A stretch of 64,000 nt of DNA, taken from assembly GCA_044224905.1 (NCBI GenBank), contig JBGAJN010000001.1, forward strand, positions 496,001-560,000, given 5' to 3'. Positions 1 to 9,157 of this stretch are shown here, piece after piece (position 1 is the first letter of the stretch; every line of letters starts with the position of its first letter). The position numbers and the translations under genes were made by a program. The DNA comes from JBGAJN01 sp044224905 (GTDB lineage: Bacteria; Verrucomicrobiota; Verrucomicrobiia; Limisphaerales; JBGAJN01). The notes beneath the pieces are model-generated. The model ran no database searches and was not told where the DNA came from. It worked only from the letters and a program-made list of their open reading frames with translations.

Positions 1-2
1 AA

Positions 3-1133
3 TCGCAGTATAAGTTGAATCAGCTTCAGGACAAAGATCTCGTGCTCTTCGATTCCGGCGGGCGGATACGCGTTGTGTATCAACGGGAACTTTCCGATTA
101 CGATTACAGCGGGCTGATGGTCGGGAAGACCAACGAGGTGAAGCGAAGCGCCTTCAAGGGCGAATCCCTTTTCACCGGCGCAATTCTTACGGTGACCGAT
201 CCACGGCAACCCAAGGCGTATTATCTTCTCGGTCACAATGAGCACAGCCCGGTTGACGATCGACAGGACGAAGGCTACGCGAAGTTTATCGGGCTGTTGA
301 ATGAGAAGAACATCGTTGCCGGCGGGCTGACACTACTGGGCACCAACGACATTCCGGCTGACTGCGAGTTGCTCATCGTAGCGGGAGCGACGGATCGCCT
401 GACTCAATTCGAACTCGATAAGGTGGACAAGTATCTCAATCAGGGCGGCCGGCTTTTTGTTCTGTTCAACTCGCTGGTGCAGAACATCGGCTTGGAACGC
501 ACGCTCGCCAAATGGGGAGTGCTCGTTGGGAACAACATCGTCGTTGAAAAAAGTCGCAATACGACCACCGGTCAGGACGTGATCGCTGGAAAGTTTGGCA
601 ATCACGCGATCGTTCGTCCGCTGGCGGGAACGCGTGGCGTGCACTTTCTGTTGCCGCGCTCTGTGGAAAAAATCAACCGCGCGGGTAGCAGCGCGGACGC
701 GGCGAAGGTTGAGGAATTGGTGATGGCTTCCGAGTCGTCGGTGGCCGTTACCGATATCCGCAACGGTGTCCTCAACGAAAGCCCGCGCGATCGCCACGGT
801 CCACTGTCGCTCGCTGTCGCCGTCGAAAAAGGCGGGTTGCAAGGCGTCAGCGGTGATCGTGGCGCGACGCGGATCGTCGTTGTTGGCGAGTCGCGATTTC
901 TTGGCAATCACATGATCGATTCGGGTGGTAATCGTGATTTCGCAAATCTGTCGGTCAATTGGTTGCTCGACCGACCGGCATTGCTCGGTGGCGTTGGTCC
1001 AAAGCCGGTCAAGGAATACAAGCTCGAGCTGACGCGCACGCAAACTCGCATGTTGCGATGGATCTTATTGCTGGTGTTGCCCGGCGTGGTTTTGTTGTTT
1101 GGCTTGTTGGTGTGGTTCCGTCGCCGCCATTGA
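3..1133 (+). CDS. GldG-like ABC-type transport auxiliary protein, C-terminal part
   Basis: The reading frame is open from the left edge, so this is the 3' part of a longer gene; a TTG at 15 is in frame but is probably internal. The visible 377 residues resemble the periplasmic half of GldG/DUF4350-type proteins that accompany ABC-2 transporters: a hydrophobic segment reading LLIVAGATDRL, a GGRLFVLFN strand, and a single C-terminal membrane helix followed by a basic RRRH tail. In GldG proteins an N-terminal membrane part precedes this, which would lie outside the window. The DUF4340 gene starts 42 bases downstream, the usual partner in such loci (ABC ATPase, permease, GldG, DUF4340). Family is fairly sure; the transported substrate is unknown. 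Confidence 0.7.
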   Translation, partial: SQYKLNQLQDKDLVLFDSGGRIRVVYQRELSDYDYSGLMVGKTNEVKRSAFKGESLFTGAILTVTDPRQPKAYYLLGHNEHSPVDDRQDEGYAKFIGLLNEKNIVAGGLTLLGTNDIPADCELLIVAGATDRLTQFELDKVDKYLNQGGRLFVLFNSLVQNIGLERTLAKWGVLVGNNIVVEKSRNTTTGQDVIAGKFGNHAIVRPLAGTRGVHFLLPRSVEKINRAGSSADAAKVEELVMASESSVAVTDIRNGVLNESPRDRHGPLSLAVAVEKGGLQGVSGDRGATRIVVVGESRFLGNHMIDSGGNRDFANLSVNWLLDRPALLGGVGPKPVKEYKLELTRTQTRMLRWILLLVLPGVVLLFGLLVWFRRRH

Positions 1134-1175
1134 AGATGACCACGTTTACTCACCACAGCACTGCGGAGGTGGCCC

Positions 1176-2975
1176 ATGCGCGGTAAACAAACCGGCTGGC
1201 TGCTCGTGATCGTCGCCGCCGTTGCGGCCTACATTTTCCTGTTTGAACGCCACTCACTGGACTCCGATCAACACCGCCTCCGGGCTCAACGATTGTTGCC
1301 GGACTTCAACACGGTGGCCGTCCGGTCGATCAACCTCGCTTCCACCAACCAGACTCTCAATGCGGAGCGCGACGGTCGGGCGTGGAAGTTGACCGCGCCG
1401 GTCGTTTATCCCGCACGCGCGGCGGCCATCGAAAGTTTTCTCACGGCGGTTGGTGAACTGACCAGCGACAATCGCATCGAAGCGAAGGAACTGGCGCGAC
1501 AATCGAACGGCCTCGCGGCGTTCGGGCTGCAGCCGCCGCGATCGACGTTGAAATTGCAAATGGAGACCAATGATCTCGAACTGCGATTCGGCTCCATGAC
1601 GCCAGTAGGTGAAAAGCTCTATTTTCAAGTCGTCGGTGTGGATGGCGTCTTCGCCACCGGTGCGAATTTCTTCAATCGCCTGCCGCGTTCCGCGACTGAC
1701 TGGCGGGATCCTGCGTTGGTGCGCACGGAGGGGCTAAGCTTTAATCGGGTCGAGGTCCGCGCCGGAAGTCTTGGCTACGAGGTTCAGCGCGACGCAACCA
1801 ATCAACTTTGGCGTCTTACTAAGCCGATGCCGGCACGTGCGGATAATCCGAAGATTGAACACCTGTTGCACGACTTGAAGAACTGGCTCGCCGTGGCGTT
1901 CGTTACCGATGATCCCAAGGCGGAGCTGGAACCGCTCGGTTTGCAAACTCCGGACATCGAGTTAGTTCTCGGTCAAGGAACCAACGACGTGGCGGTGGTG
2001 CAATTCGGCAAGAGCCCGACCAATCAACCGGCGCTCGTTTACGCGCGCCGTCTTAGCAACACCAACATCGTGCTTGTACCGCGCGCGGTGACGGAGCCGT
2101 TGCGCCAGCCGTTCTCGGTGTATCGCGATCGCCGTCTCGCGACGTTCGATGTGGCGGTGGCGGACGTGATCGAAGTTCGTGGCGAGGATTTCTTCACGCT
2201 GCGCCGGCAGACGAATGATGAGTGGCGCGTGACCGAGCCATTGAATTTTGCGGCTGACAAGGTGATCGTGGACGAGATGGTCAAGACGCTGGGATCGCTG
2301 GAAATCCTGGACTTCGTCAAAGACGTCGTGACGGACTTCTCGAGCTACGGCCTCGCCAAGCCGTTGCGCCAATACACGCTGCGCAATAGCACTGTGCCGG
2401 CGACGAATCCACCGATCGTGCAGATCGAAATTGGCACCAACCAGCTCGACAAAGTTTTCGCCCATCGCGCCGACGAATCCTCCGTCTATGCGATTCCGTT
2501 CGGCAGCGTCTATCGGTTGCCGCAAACGCTTTTCCAGGTGCGCGAACGGCGGTTGTGGAACTTCCCGTCGAGTAATGTTGTGAATGTTGTGATCAAACAG
2601 AATGGCAAAACGCGCAAGCTCGCCCGCGACACCGCGCGGGAATGGACCGCGGAGCCGGTGAGCGAAAAGAAGCTGAACTCGGCCGCGATTGATGAGGCGT
2701 TGGTCCGCTTGGGACAGTTGCAGGCGGCGAGCTGGGTGGCGCGTGGTGCGGACAAACGAGCCCAGTTTGGTTTCGGTCCGAATAGTCTCCGTCTCGAGCT
2801 GGAGGTGGCGGCGGGCGAAAAGACGCAGACTTACGCTGTTGATTTAGGCGGCATGTCGCCGGCGCGACGGGCGTATGCCGCCATGCCGATCGAGGGCGAA
2901 ACGATCATCTTCGAATTCCCCACGTCACTCTTCGAAATGGTCGTGACGTATCTGACCATTCCACCGGGACCATGA
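1176..2975 (+). CDS. DUF4340 domain-containing membrane-anchored protein
   Basis: A 599-residue protein with a short cytoplasmic N-terminus, one membrane helix at about residues 8-23 and a long periplasmic part. The rest is built from repeated units alternating beta strands with phrases such as WKLTAPVVYPA, WRLTKPMPARAD and WRVTEPLNFAADK, which is the signature of tandem DUF4340 domains. The ATG at 1176 is preceded by GGAGGTGG at 1165-1172, the best ribosome binding site in this part of the window. It follows the GldG-like gene and leaves only one base before the next start, so the three genes are probably one transcript. DUF4340 proteins are found beside GldF/GldG-like ABC transporters; the biochemical role is not established. 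Confidence 0.8.
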   Translation: MRGKQTGWLLVIVAAVAAYIFLFERHSLDSDQHRLRAQRLLPDFNTVAVRSINLASTNQTLNAERDGRAWKLTAPVVYPARAAAIESFLTAVGELTSDNRIEAKELARQSNGLAAFGLQPPRSTLKLQMETNDLELRFGSMTPVGEKLYFQVVGVDGVFATGANFFNRLPRSATDWRDPALVRTEGLSFNRVEVRAGSLGYEVQRDATNQLWRLTKPMPARADNPKIEHLLHDLKNWLAVAFVTDDPKAELEPLGLQTPDIELVLGQGTNDVAVVQFGKSPTNQPALVYARRLSNTNIVLVPRAVTEPLRQPFSVYRDRRLATFDVAVADVIEVRGEDFFTLRRQTNDEWRVTEPLNFAADKVIVDEMVKTLGSLEILDFVKDVVTDFSSYGLAKPLRQYTLRNSTVPATNPPIVQIEIGTNQLDKVFAHRADESSVYAIPFGSVYRLPQTLFQVRERRLWNFPSSNVVNVVIKQNGKTRKLARDTAREWTAEPVSEKKLNSAAIDEALVRLGQLQAASWVARGADKRAQFGFGPNSLRLELEVAAGEKTQTYAVDLGGMSPARRAYAAMPIEGETIIFEFPTSLFEMVVTYLTIPPGP

Positions 2976-2976
2976 T

Positions 2977-5900
2977 ATGGGCCGTCCCTTCGTCAGGCGG
3001 GCGTGGCGTATCGGCCGGTTTTGCTTCCGCTGGGTGCGCATTGTCGTTTGGCTTGCGGTGCTGACGGTGCTCTGCGCCTACATCTACCTCACGCAGATTG
3101 GCCTTCCGGAATTCCTGAAACAGAAACTCGTTGCGGAACTCCATTCACGGGGCCTGGATTTGCAGTATGAGGAAATGCGCCTCGACCCTCTCGGTCATAT
3201 CGTCGCGGAGAACATCCGCTTTGAGCGCCCTGACGATCCTGCCAGCCCGACTTTGTTCATTGGGCGGGCGGGTTTAAATCTCGATTGGGAAGCACTTAAG
3301 CAACGACGGCTAGTCATCGACTCGCTCCTCATTCGCAAAGCCCGGCTGACCGTGCCCTTGTTGGTTTCGAATCAGCCGCCCGAAACGCTCACCGTCGATG
3401 ACATTCAAACAGAGTTGGTACTACGCTCCGATGATCGTTGGGAATTGGTCTTCATGACCGCGCGCTGTCTGGGCGCGCACATCCGGATCTCCGGTTCACT
3501 CGCGAATGGTCCCGACGCGCAACGGTGGAAGTTTGGCGGGAAAACCAATCGCACTCAGCAAGTCTGGCAGGAATACCTGCGGCAGGCGGTCGTCGCCGCA
3601 GGACGGATGAATTTTGATTCGGTGCCCGAGATTCGGGGAGTGTGGCGAGCGGATGCACGGGAGCCAGGTCGCGTTCAAGCAAAGCTCGAGTTTCTCGCGG
3701 AAGGTGCGCGCACTCCATGGGGCGATGCCGGCCATTTTAGTTTTGAAATGGAAACCGTGCCCCCGGCGACGACGAATGAAATTCTCGGTGCCGTTCTGCG
3801 GTTGGAGGTCGCGCGGGCGGAGACGGAATGGGGCCGCGCCGAAAAATTGGTCGTCAATACACGTACGCGTCCCATTGAAACGCCGGGGACATTGCCCGCT
3901 ACCGGGCTGGAGTTGACGGCCACCCAACCCGAGGCGAAGTGGGGGCGCGCGGAACAACTGCAACTTCAGATTTCCCTGGGCGAAATGCGCACCAATCTGA
4001 CAGGCATGAGTGCGGGTCTCGAGTTGGCGCTGACCAAGCCGGAGTTTCAGTGGGGTCGCGCCCAGTCCGCGCGCTTGTCCGCCCGCGTGACAAAGCGGCC
4101 GGCGAAGGAAGTGCCTTCGACCAATGCGGCGTGGGCGGATTGGGCGAAATTGGCGCCGTATGAGGCCTCGTGGAAGCTGCGTTTGCAGCAAGTAGACTCA
4201 CCCAAACTCCAGGTGGAAGAGCTTTCCGGCTCCGGACAATGGCGCGCGCCCGACCTGAAGATTGAGGAGCTTCACGCGAAACTTCTCGACGGCAAACTAG
4301 AAGCCGCCGCGGATTTGGACGTTGTGACGCGCAAGGCGCAGGCCGAAGCGGCGATTGATTTCGACGTGAAGCGGCTTGATCAACTGCTCACGACCAACGC
4401 GCTTCGTTGGCTGGGCCAGTTTGGATGGGAGAAGGCCCCCGTCGCCCGTGCACGCGGTGGCGTCACGTTGCCGGCTTGGACGAATTCACAGCCTGATTGG
4501 CGCGCTGAAGTGGTGCCAACCTTGTGGATGGAGGGTGCTTTTACGAATCAGACCGGATCGTTTCGCAGCGTTCCTTTCGATTACGCGCGGTCGAGTTTTC
4601 AATTCAGCAATCAAACGTGGCATCTGCCCGACCTCTACGCGCGGCGTGAGGATGGCGAAGTGAATGTTTTCCATGTGTCCGACGACCGCACCCGCGATCA
4701 CTACTGGAAGATTCACAGCACGATCAATGTGAACGTGCTCAAGCCCCTGCTGGATGACGCGGGGCAACGCGTGTTTGACTCATTTCGGCTGACCCAAGCA
4801 CCGGAGATTGATGGCGAGCTGTGGGGGCGGTGGCGGCAGTATGACAAGACGGGCTTCCGCGCCAAGGTGCACATCACAAATTTCGTGGTCCGCGGCGAAA
4901 CCGTCAGCGATGTCCGCGCGTTCGTGACGTACACGAATCGAAACCTCCAGTTCACCAATGTGCAGGTATTGCGGCCCGAGGGGAAAATAACTTTGGAGTC
5001 GGGCTCGTTTGATTTCGATTCGATGCGCCTCTACTTCACAAACGGCTTCAGCACTACGGATCCACGCGCAGTTACGCGGGCCATCGGTCCCAAAACGGAT
5101 GCGGCGATCGAGCCGTTTCAATTTCTCACCCCGCCCACCGCGCATGTGAATGGGGTGATTCCGGTGAAGGATATTCACCTCACGGATCTGCGGTTTCAGG
5201 TCGAAGGCGGTCCCTTCCGGTGGATGATGTTTAATCTGCCGCAAGTCAGCGGTGATTTGCACTGGCTCGGGGATCACCTCGATTTGACCAATGTTCAGGC
5301 GGGTTTCTACGATGGAAAAATCAGCGGCCATGCGGCGTTTGATTTTCCCACTGGCCGGGGAACGGAATTTAGTTTCGCGGCGACGGTGTGGGAGACGGAT
5401 CTAAAGAAACTCCTGAGCGATATCAACAGTCGCAGCAATAAGATTGAGGGTGTGTTGAACGGGCAGTTGATCGTGACGTCGGCGAACACGCGCGAACCAA
5501 CGAGCTGGCAGGGCCGCGGAACAGCGAGCTTGCGCGACGGCTTGTTGTGGGACAGCCCGATGTTGGGCTTCCTTTCCACACCGCTCAACGCCGTCGCGCC
5601 CGGCATCGCAAATAGTCGGGCGAGTGATGGGAAGGCCGATTTCACGATCAGTAACAGTGTGATCTACACGGAGAATCTGGAGATCATGGCTAATGCGTTG
5701 CGCCTGCAGTATCGCGGCAGCGTGGATTTTCAGACGCGCGTCAACGCCCGTGTCGAAGCGGAATTGCTGCGGGACGCACCGCTGGTGGGAAAAATCTTCA
5801 GTCTCGCGCTGATGCCGCTGAGCAAGATTTTCGAATACAAAGTCACCGGCACATTATCCAACCCGAAGCCCGAACCGCTTTGGTTTCTTCCGCGAATCCT

Positions 5901-6021
5901 ATTGATGCCGCTACAGCCGCTCAAGACGCTGAAAGAGCTCCTGCCCGGGGGATCAAATGCTGCGCCGGCAGCGCCGGTAACGGCACCGGATTCACCGCCG
6001 GTGAGTCCTCCCAAGCCGTAA
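2977..6021 (+). CDS. AsmA/YhdP-like large envelope protein
   Basis: A 1014-residue protein with one N-terminal membrane helix (about residues 22-42) and a very long periplasmic region rich in beta strands. The first 150 residues (DLQYEEMRLDPLGHIVAENI and the following DWEALKQRRL) and the C-terminal 250 residues (LRDGLLWDSPMLGF, then SNSVIYTENLEIMAN) resemble the ends of AsmA-like proteins. Such proteins form bridge-like lipid-transfer channels between inner and outer membranes in other bacteria; that role is inferred here. The tail ends in a proline-rich stretch. Its start lies one base after the DUF4340 stop, so translation is probably coupled. I judged the family from overall architecture, not from a catalytic motif. 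Confidence 0.65.
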   Translation: MGRPFVRRAWRIGRFCFRWVRIVVWLAVLTVLCAYIYLTQIGLPEFLKQKLVAELHSRGLDLQYEEMRLDPLGHIVAENIRFERPDDPASPTLFIGRAGLNLDWEALKQRRLVIDSLLIRKARLTVPLLVSNQPPETLTVDDIQTELVLRSDDRWELVFMTARCLGAHIRISGSLANGPDAQRWKFGGKTNRTQQVWQEYLRQAVVAAGRMNFDSVPEIRGVWRADAREPGRVQAKLEFLAEGARTPWGDAGHFSFEMETVPPATTNEILGAVLRLEVARAETEWGRAEKLVVNTRTRPIETPGTLPATGLELTATQPEAKWGRAEQLQLQISLGEMRTNLTGMSAGLELALTKPEFQWGRAQSARLSARVTKRPAKEVPSTNAAWADWAKLAPYEASWKLRLQQVDSPKLQVEELSGSGQWRAPDLKIEELHAKLLDGKLEAAADLDVVTRKAQAEAAIDFDVKRLDQLLTTNALRWLGQFGWEKAPVARARGGVTLPAWTNSQPDWRAEVVPTLWMEGAFTNQTGSFRSVPFDYARSSFQFSNQTWHLPDLYARREDGEVNVFHVSDDRTRDHYWKIHSTINVNVLKPLLDDAGQRVFDSFRLTQAPEIDGELWGRWRQYDKTGFRAKVHITNFVVRGETVSDVRAFVTYTNRNLQFTNVQVLRPEGKITLESGSFDFDSMRLYFTNGFSTTDPRAVTRAIGPKTDAAIEPFQFLTPPTAHVNGVIPVKDIHLTDLRFQVEGGPFRWMMFNLPQVSGDLHWLGDHLDLTNVQAGFYDGKISGHAAFDFPTGRGTEFSFAATVWETDLKKLLSDINSRSNKIEGVLNGQLIVTSANTREPTSWQGRGTASLRDGLLWDSPMLGFLSTPLNAVAPGIANSRASDGKADFTISNSVIYTENLEIMANALRLQYRGSVDFQTRVNARVEAELLRDAPLVGKIFSLALMPLSKIFEYKVTGTLSNPKPEPLWFLPRILLMPLQPLKTLKELLPGGSNAAPAAPVTAPDSPPVSPPKP

Positions 6022-6064
6022 CTTGAAGTAGCCAAGCAGCGTCATTGCTTTTCGAACCAATGTT

Positions 6065-6931
6065 TTGGTAGCGTACCGCGTGCCCGGGTCTGACCCTAGT
6101 TTGTTACTGCTTATCCCAGCTTACAATGAAGAGCTGCGGATCGAGCCTGTTTTGCGTGATTACGCTCAATACTTCTCTGCGAATTACGCGGGCAAATTTC
6201 AACTGATTGTCGTACTTAATGGATGCAAGGACGACACGCTCGGAGTGGTAAACCGCGTCGCGAGTGAGTATCCGAGCATCAGTCCGCTCGTGTATGACGA
6301 GCCCATCGGTAAAGGCGGTGCGCTGATCGAGGGCCTCAAACTGGCTCCGCTCGCGGATTTGATTGGCTACGTGGATGCGGACGGCGCAACGGCGCCCGCG
6401 GCCTTTCATGATCTGGTAAAACGGATGGAGCAAGCCGACTGCGTGATCGGCTCTCGCTGGTTGCCCGGAGCCGTTTTGCATCAGTCCCAATCAGGCCAGC
6501 GGCAATTCGCCAGCCGCGTGTTTCATTTCATTGTGCAGGTGCTGTTCTGGATGAACATCAAGGACACGCAGTGCGGTGCGAAAGTGATGCGCCGGTCGGC
6601 GATAGAGAAAGTCCACGACCAGTTGCGCATCGCGGACATGTCGTTCGATATTAACCTGCTCTACGCCTTGAAACGCTCGGGCTTCCGTGTGCTTGAAGTC
6701 CCGACAGAATGGACGGACAAAGCGGGCAGCAAGGTGACGCTCGGACGGACTTCATTCACCATGCTGCTCTCAGTCATCCGCATGCGGTGGGTTTACTCGC
6801 CGTTCTATCGGTTGTTACGGCCGTTGGCGCCTTTGGAATCCTGGCTCTACCGCAAGCTGCGTGCGCCGGTGCCACGCCGAGGACTGCCGCCACCGCCGCC
6901 TAAAGCGAAGCTCAGCGCCTCCTCCAAGTGA
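6065..6931 (+). CDS. Family 2 glycosyltransferase, dolichyl-phosphate glucose synthase type
   Basis: A 288-residue GT-A glycosyltransferase. The N-terminus reads LLLLIPAYNEE, the standard GT2 opening strand, and a metal-binding DADG motif follows YV near residues 102-107. The NIKDTQCGAKVMRR segment and the two-helix C-terminal end match the ALG5/dolichyl-phosphate beta-glucosyltransferase branch. It would transfer a sugar from a nucleotide donor to a polyprenyl phosphate at the inner membrane. The longest frame starts with TTG at 6065; GTG at 6080 is an alternative and neither has a clear ribosome site. The 3' end overlaps the convergent flippase gene by 20 bases, and the product probably feeds the same polysaccharide pathway. 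Confidence 0.85.
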   Translation: MVAYRVPGSDPSLLLLIPAYNEELRIEPVLRDYAQYFSANYAGKFQLIVVLNGCKDDTLGVVNRVASEYPSISPLVYDEPIGKGGALIEGLKLAPLADLIGYVDADGATAPAAFHDLVKRMEQADCVIGSRWLPGAVLHQSQSGQRQFASRVFHFIVQVLFWMNIKDTQCGAKVMRRSAIEKVHDQLRIADMSFDINLLYALKRSGFRVLEVPTEWTDKAGSKVTLGRTSFTMLLSVIRMRWVYSPFYRLLRPLAPLESWLYRKLRAPVPRRGLPPPPPKAKLSASSK

Positions 6932-8195
6932 ACCAGGTGGCGACGGTGAGTTGCAGCAGGCTGAAGGCGCCGAGCGTTTGCACCACGCTAAGGAAGCTTT
7001 GGTGAAAGTACATCAGGGCGCACCCGTAACCCACTGCAACGACCAGCAACCACGGCACGACTTCAAAATGTTGGCGGGCGAGCAGGTTGTTGATCAACAC
7101 ATTCGCCAGCGTCAACGGCAGGAAGCACCACGCGAACCATGGCACCAGCGGCGCGATTCCGAGAAAGGACGCATTGTATAAAATCCGGATTGGCAGTTCC
7201 GGCAGCAGCGTGCAAGCGAGTGCAGCCATTCCGCCCATCAACGCTGTCGCTCCGAGCGCATAAGCCATGACGTCAGTTTTCTCCGACTGCGCAGCGCTGC
7301 GGACAATCTTCGGAAACATCACCAGCGTCATTGGAACGGTGAACGCGCCGAGTGCACGAGCGACTACCCCGGCGGCGGCGAACCGGCCAGCTTCTACGTC
7401 GGTGAAGTACGCTTTAACGGCGAACTGATCCGCGCTCACCATGAACATGGAGGCACCGAGCCCGAGTGTCAGCGGAACGACGCTCTTCAGCCACGGGCGC
7501 CAGTTAAACTTGGGACACGGGCCGCGAAAAATTTCGGTCGTTTTGCCTAAGGCAATTCCTAGTGCTACCCACATTCCGAGCAGCACTCCGATCAGCGCAC
7601 CGGCAGCTTGGAAGCCGAGAAGTCTAACGAGGATCGCCACGCCGACACATCGGCCGATGGCGTTGAGGATCGTCGACCAGCCCAGAACCATAAAGTCCTG
7701 CTTGCCCTGCAGAATACCCATCATCACAGGAGCCCAGAGCGCCGTGAGTCCGGAAATCATCGTCACCCAAAGCGGGCCCGAATGAGACATTTTCAACCCG
7801 GAAAGAATCGAGCCTTGTAGGATGAACACTGCAGCAAGACTGCCGAGCCACAAGAAGAGCGTTGCGCGGAGCAGCGCGCGGACGCTCGCCGCAAGCTCGC
7901 GTTGTTTTTCTTCGTTAATCGCCAACGCCGTCTGCTGCGCGAATACAGTTTGCAAGCCGGCCGCTGGAATGCCCAGCCAACCGAACAGCAGCAGCAGCGT
8001 GTAGAAATCTCCGTAAGCTCCGGGCTCAATGGGCGGAGCGATCACGCGGCGGAGAAATGTAGCGATCGGCCCATCTCCCGCAGGCATCTCCTTCTGGAGA
8101 ATCGGATGCACGATCGACATCAGGAATCCCGACAACGTCGTCGTGATGATCAGCCAGCCGCTCTGGCGGAAGAATGAGAGTCTCGAGCCGCTCAT
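6912..8195 (-). CDS. Polysaccharide flippase-like multi-pass membrane protein (MATE/Wzx type)
   Basis: A 427-residue hydrophobic protein with about a dozen membrane helices, no large soluble domain, and an N-terminal MSGSRLSFFRQSGWLI typical of Wzx/oligosaccharide flippases. Such proteins move lipid-linked glycans across the inner membrane. The ATG at 8195 was chosen because it forms an ATGA overlap (8192-8195) with the stop of the upstream glycosyltransferase; the frame stays open further upstream only because it shadows that gene. The last in a five-gene minus-strand run. A MATE transporter is possible, but the neighbours favour a glycan substrate. Confidence 0.75.
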   Translation of the reverse strand: MSGSRLSFFRQSGWLIITTTLSGFLMSIVHPILQKEMPAGDGPIATFLRRVIAPPIEPGAYGDFYTLLLLFGWLGIPAAGLQTVFAQQTALAINEEKQRELAASVRALLRATLFLWLGSLAAVFILQGSILSGLKMSHSGPLWVTMISGLTALWAPVMMGILQGKQDFMVLGWSTILNAIGRCVGVAILVRLLGFQAAGALIGVLLGMWVALGIALGKTTEIFRGPCPKFNWRPWLKSVVPLTLGLGASMFMVSADQFAVKAYFTDVEAGRFAAAGVVARALGAFTVPMTLVMFPKIVRSAAQSEKTDVMAYALGATALMGGMAALACTLLPELPIRILYNASFLGIAPLVPWFAWCFLPLTLANVLINNLLARQHFEVVPWLLVVAVGYGCALMYFHQSFLSVVQTLGAFSLLQLTVATWFTWRRR

Positions 8196-9157
8196 ATCTT
8201 TTGAATCCGCTCCAGAAAGACCGCCACGTTTGACGGGGTTCCCGGCGGTTTGAGCGGCGTGAACAACCCGCGCCAGAAACCGAGTCCATAGAAAATGTGC
8301 GTGAGCGCAATCAATGGCAGGACACGCAAGAGATGCCCAATGGCGCGTCGTTGCGCCTGCCACGCTTGGGACAGCACCGCGAGCGCGTAAGCGATCATCG
8401 GCAACCACAACCAACCACCCAGCATTGGCGTGAAAACCGTTGCAACGATCAGGTAGAGGCAGAACAGCGGCGGCACAAAATTCGGCGCCGAGCCGAACGT
8501 GGGATGCAACCGGAACTGTTCTGCGCGGCCGCGCCCGTAGTTGCGGAGCATCTTGCAGAATGCCTCCATCGTCTTGCGGGGATGGCGGTGCACGAGGAAC
8601 GCAGGATCGTAGAGGAGTTTGCCGCCGCGTTTGACGAGATCATCCATCAACGCGTTTTCTTCGTTGGGATAGAGCGCTTCATCGAAGCCGCCGACGGCGA
8701 GAAACTCGTCGCGTCGCGCAATGAGGTTGCAGAGGATCAACTCCTTTTCGCCCGATTCGCGGACTCCGCCGACGGGCCGATACCGCGCGCGGCTGGGACC
8801 AAACGCGAGCCAGCTCGCCATAACTTCCGCGAAGGCTTGTTCCAGCGGCGGCGCTTCTTCGGGACAAAGATTCGGTCCGCCGACCATCACGACGTTTGGT
8901 TGCTTGAAGTGGGCCACGCCGCGCCGAAGGTTGTCGGCGGGCGGAACGGAATCGTCATCGAGGAAATAAATCAACTCGCCTTTGGCTTCGCGCACGGCGG
9001 CGTTGCGTTGCACCGATGGCTGTGTGCCGCGCGCGACGATGATCTCGAGTTTCTCCGCCGGATAGTCGAGGTGCTGCGCGGCGACGAGTGCCTTGATGTC
9101 AGTAAGGCCCGGCTTCGCGGCTATGATAACGGTGACGGACGGCAACGAGTCACTCAT
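8192..9157 (-). CDS. Family 2 glycosyltransferase with C-terminal membrane segment
   Basis: A 321-residue GT2 enzyme. The N-terminus MSDSLPSVTVIIAAKPG begins the GT-A fold; FLDDDS at about residues 65-70 is the DXD-type donor and metal site; ENALMDDLVKRGG later holds acidic residues in the position of the catalytic base. The C-terminal third carries about two membrane helices around LYLIVATVFTPMLGGWLWL, so the enzyme is anchored at the inner membrane. The start at 9157 makes an ATGA overlap with the peptidase stop upstream, and its own stop overlaps the flippase start the same way, so the three genes should be translated together. Substrate unknown. Confidence 0.8.
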   Translation of the reverse strand: MSDSLPSVTVIIAAKPGLTDIKALVAAQHLDYPAEKLEIIVARGTQPSVQRNAAVREAKGELIYFLDDDSVPPADNLRRGVAHFKQPNVVMVGGPNLCPEEAPPLEQAFAEVMASWLAFGPSRARYRPVGGVRESGEKELILCNLIARRDEFLAVGGFDEALYPNEENALMDDLVKRGGKLLYDPAFLVHRHPRKTMEAFCKMLRNYGRGRAEQFRLHPTFGSAPNFVPPLFCLYLIVATVFTPMLGGWLWLPMIAYALAVLSQAWQAQRRAIGHLLRVLPLIALTHIFYGLGFWRGLFTPLKPPGTPSNVAVFLERIQKI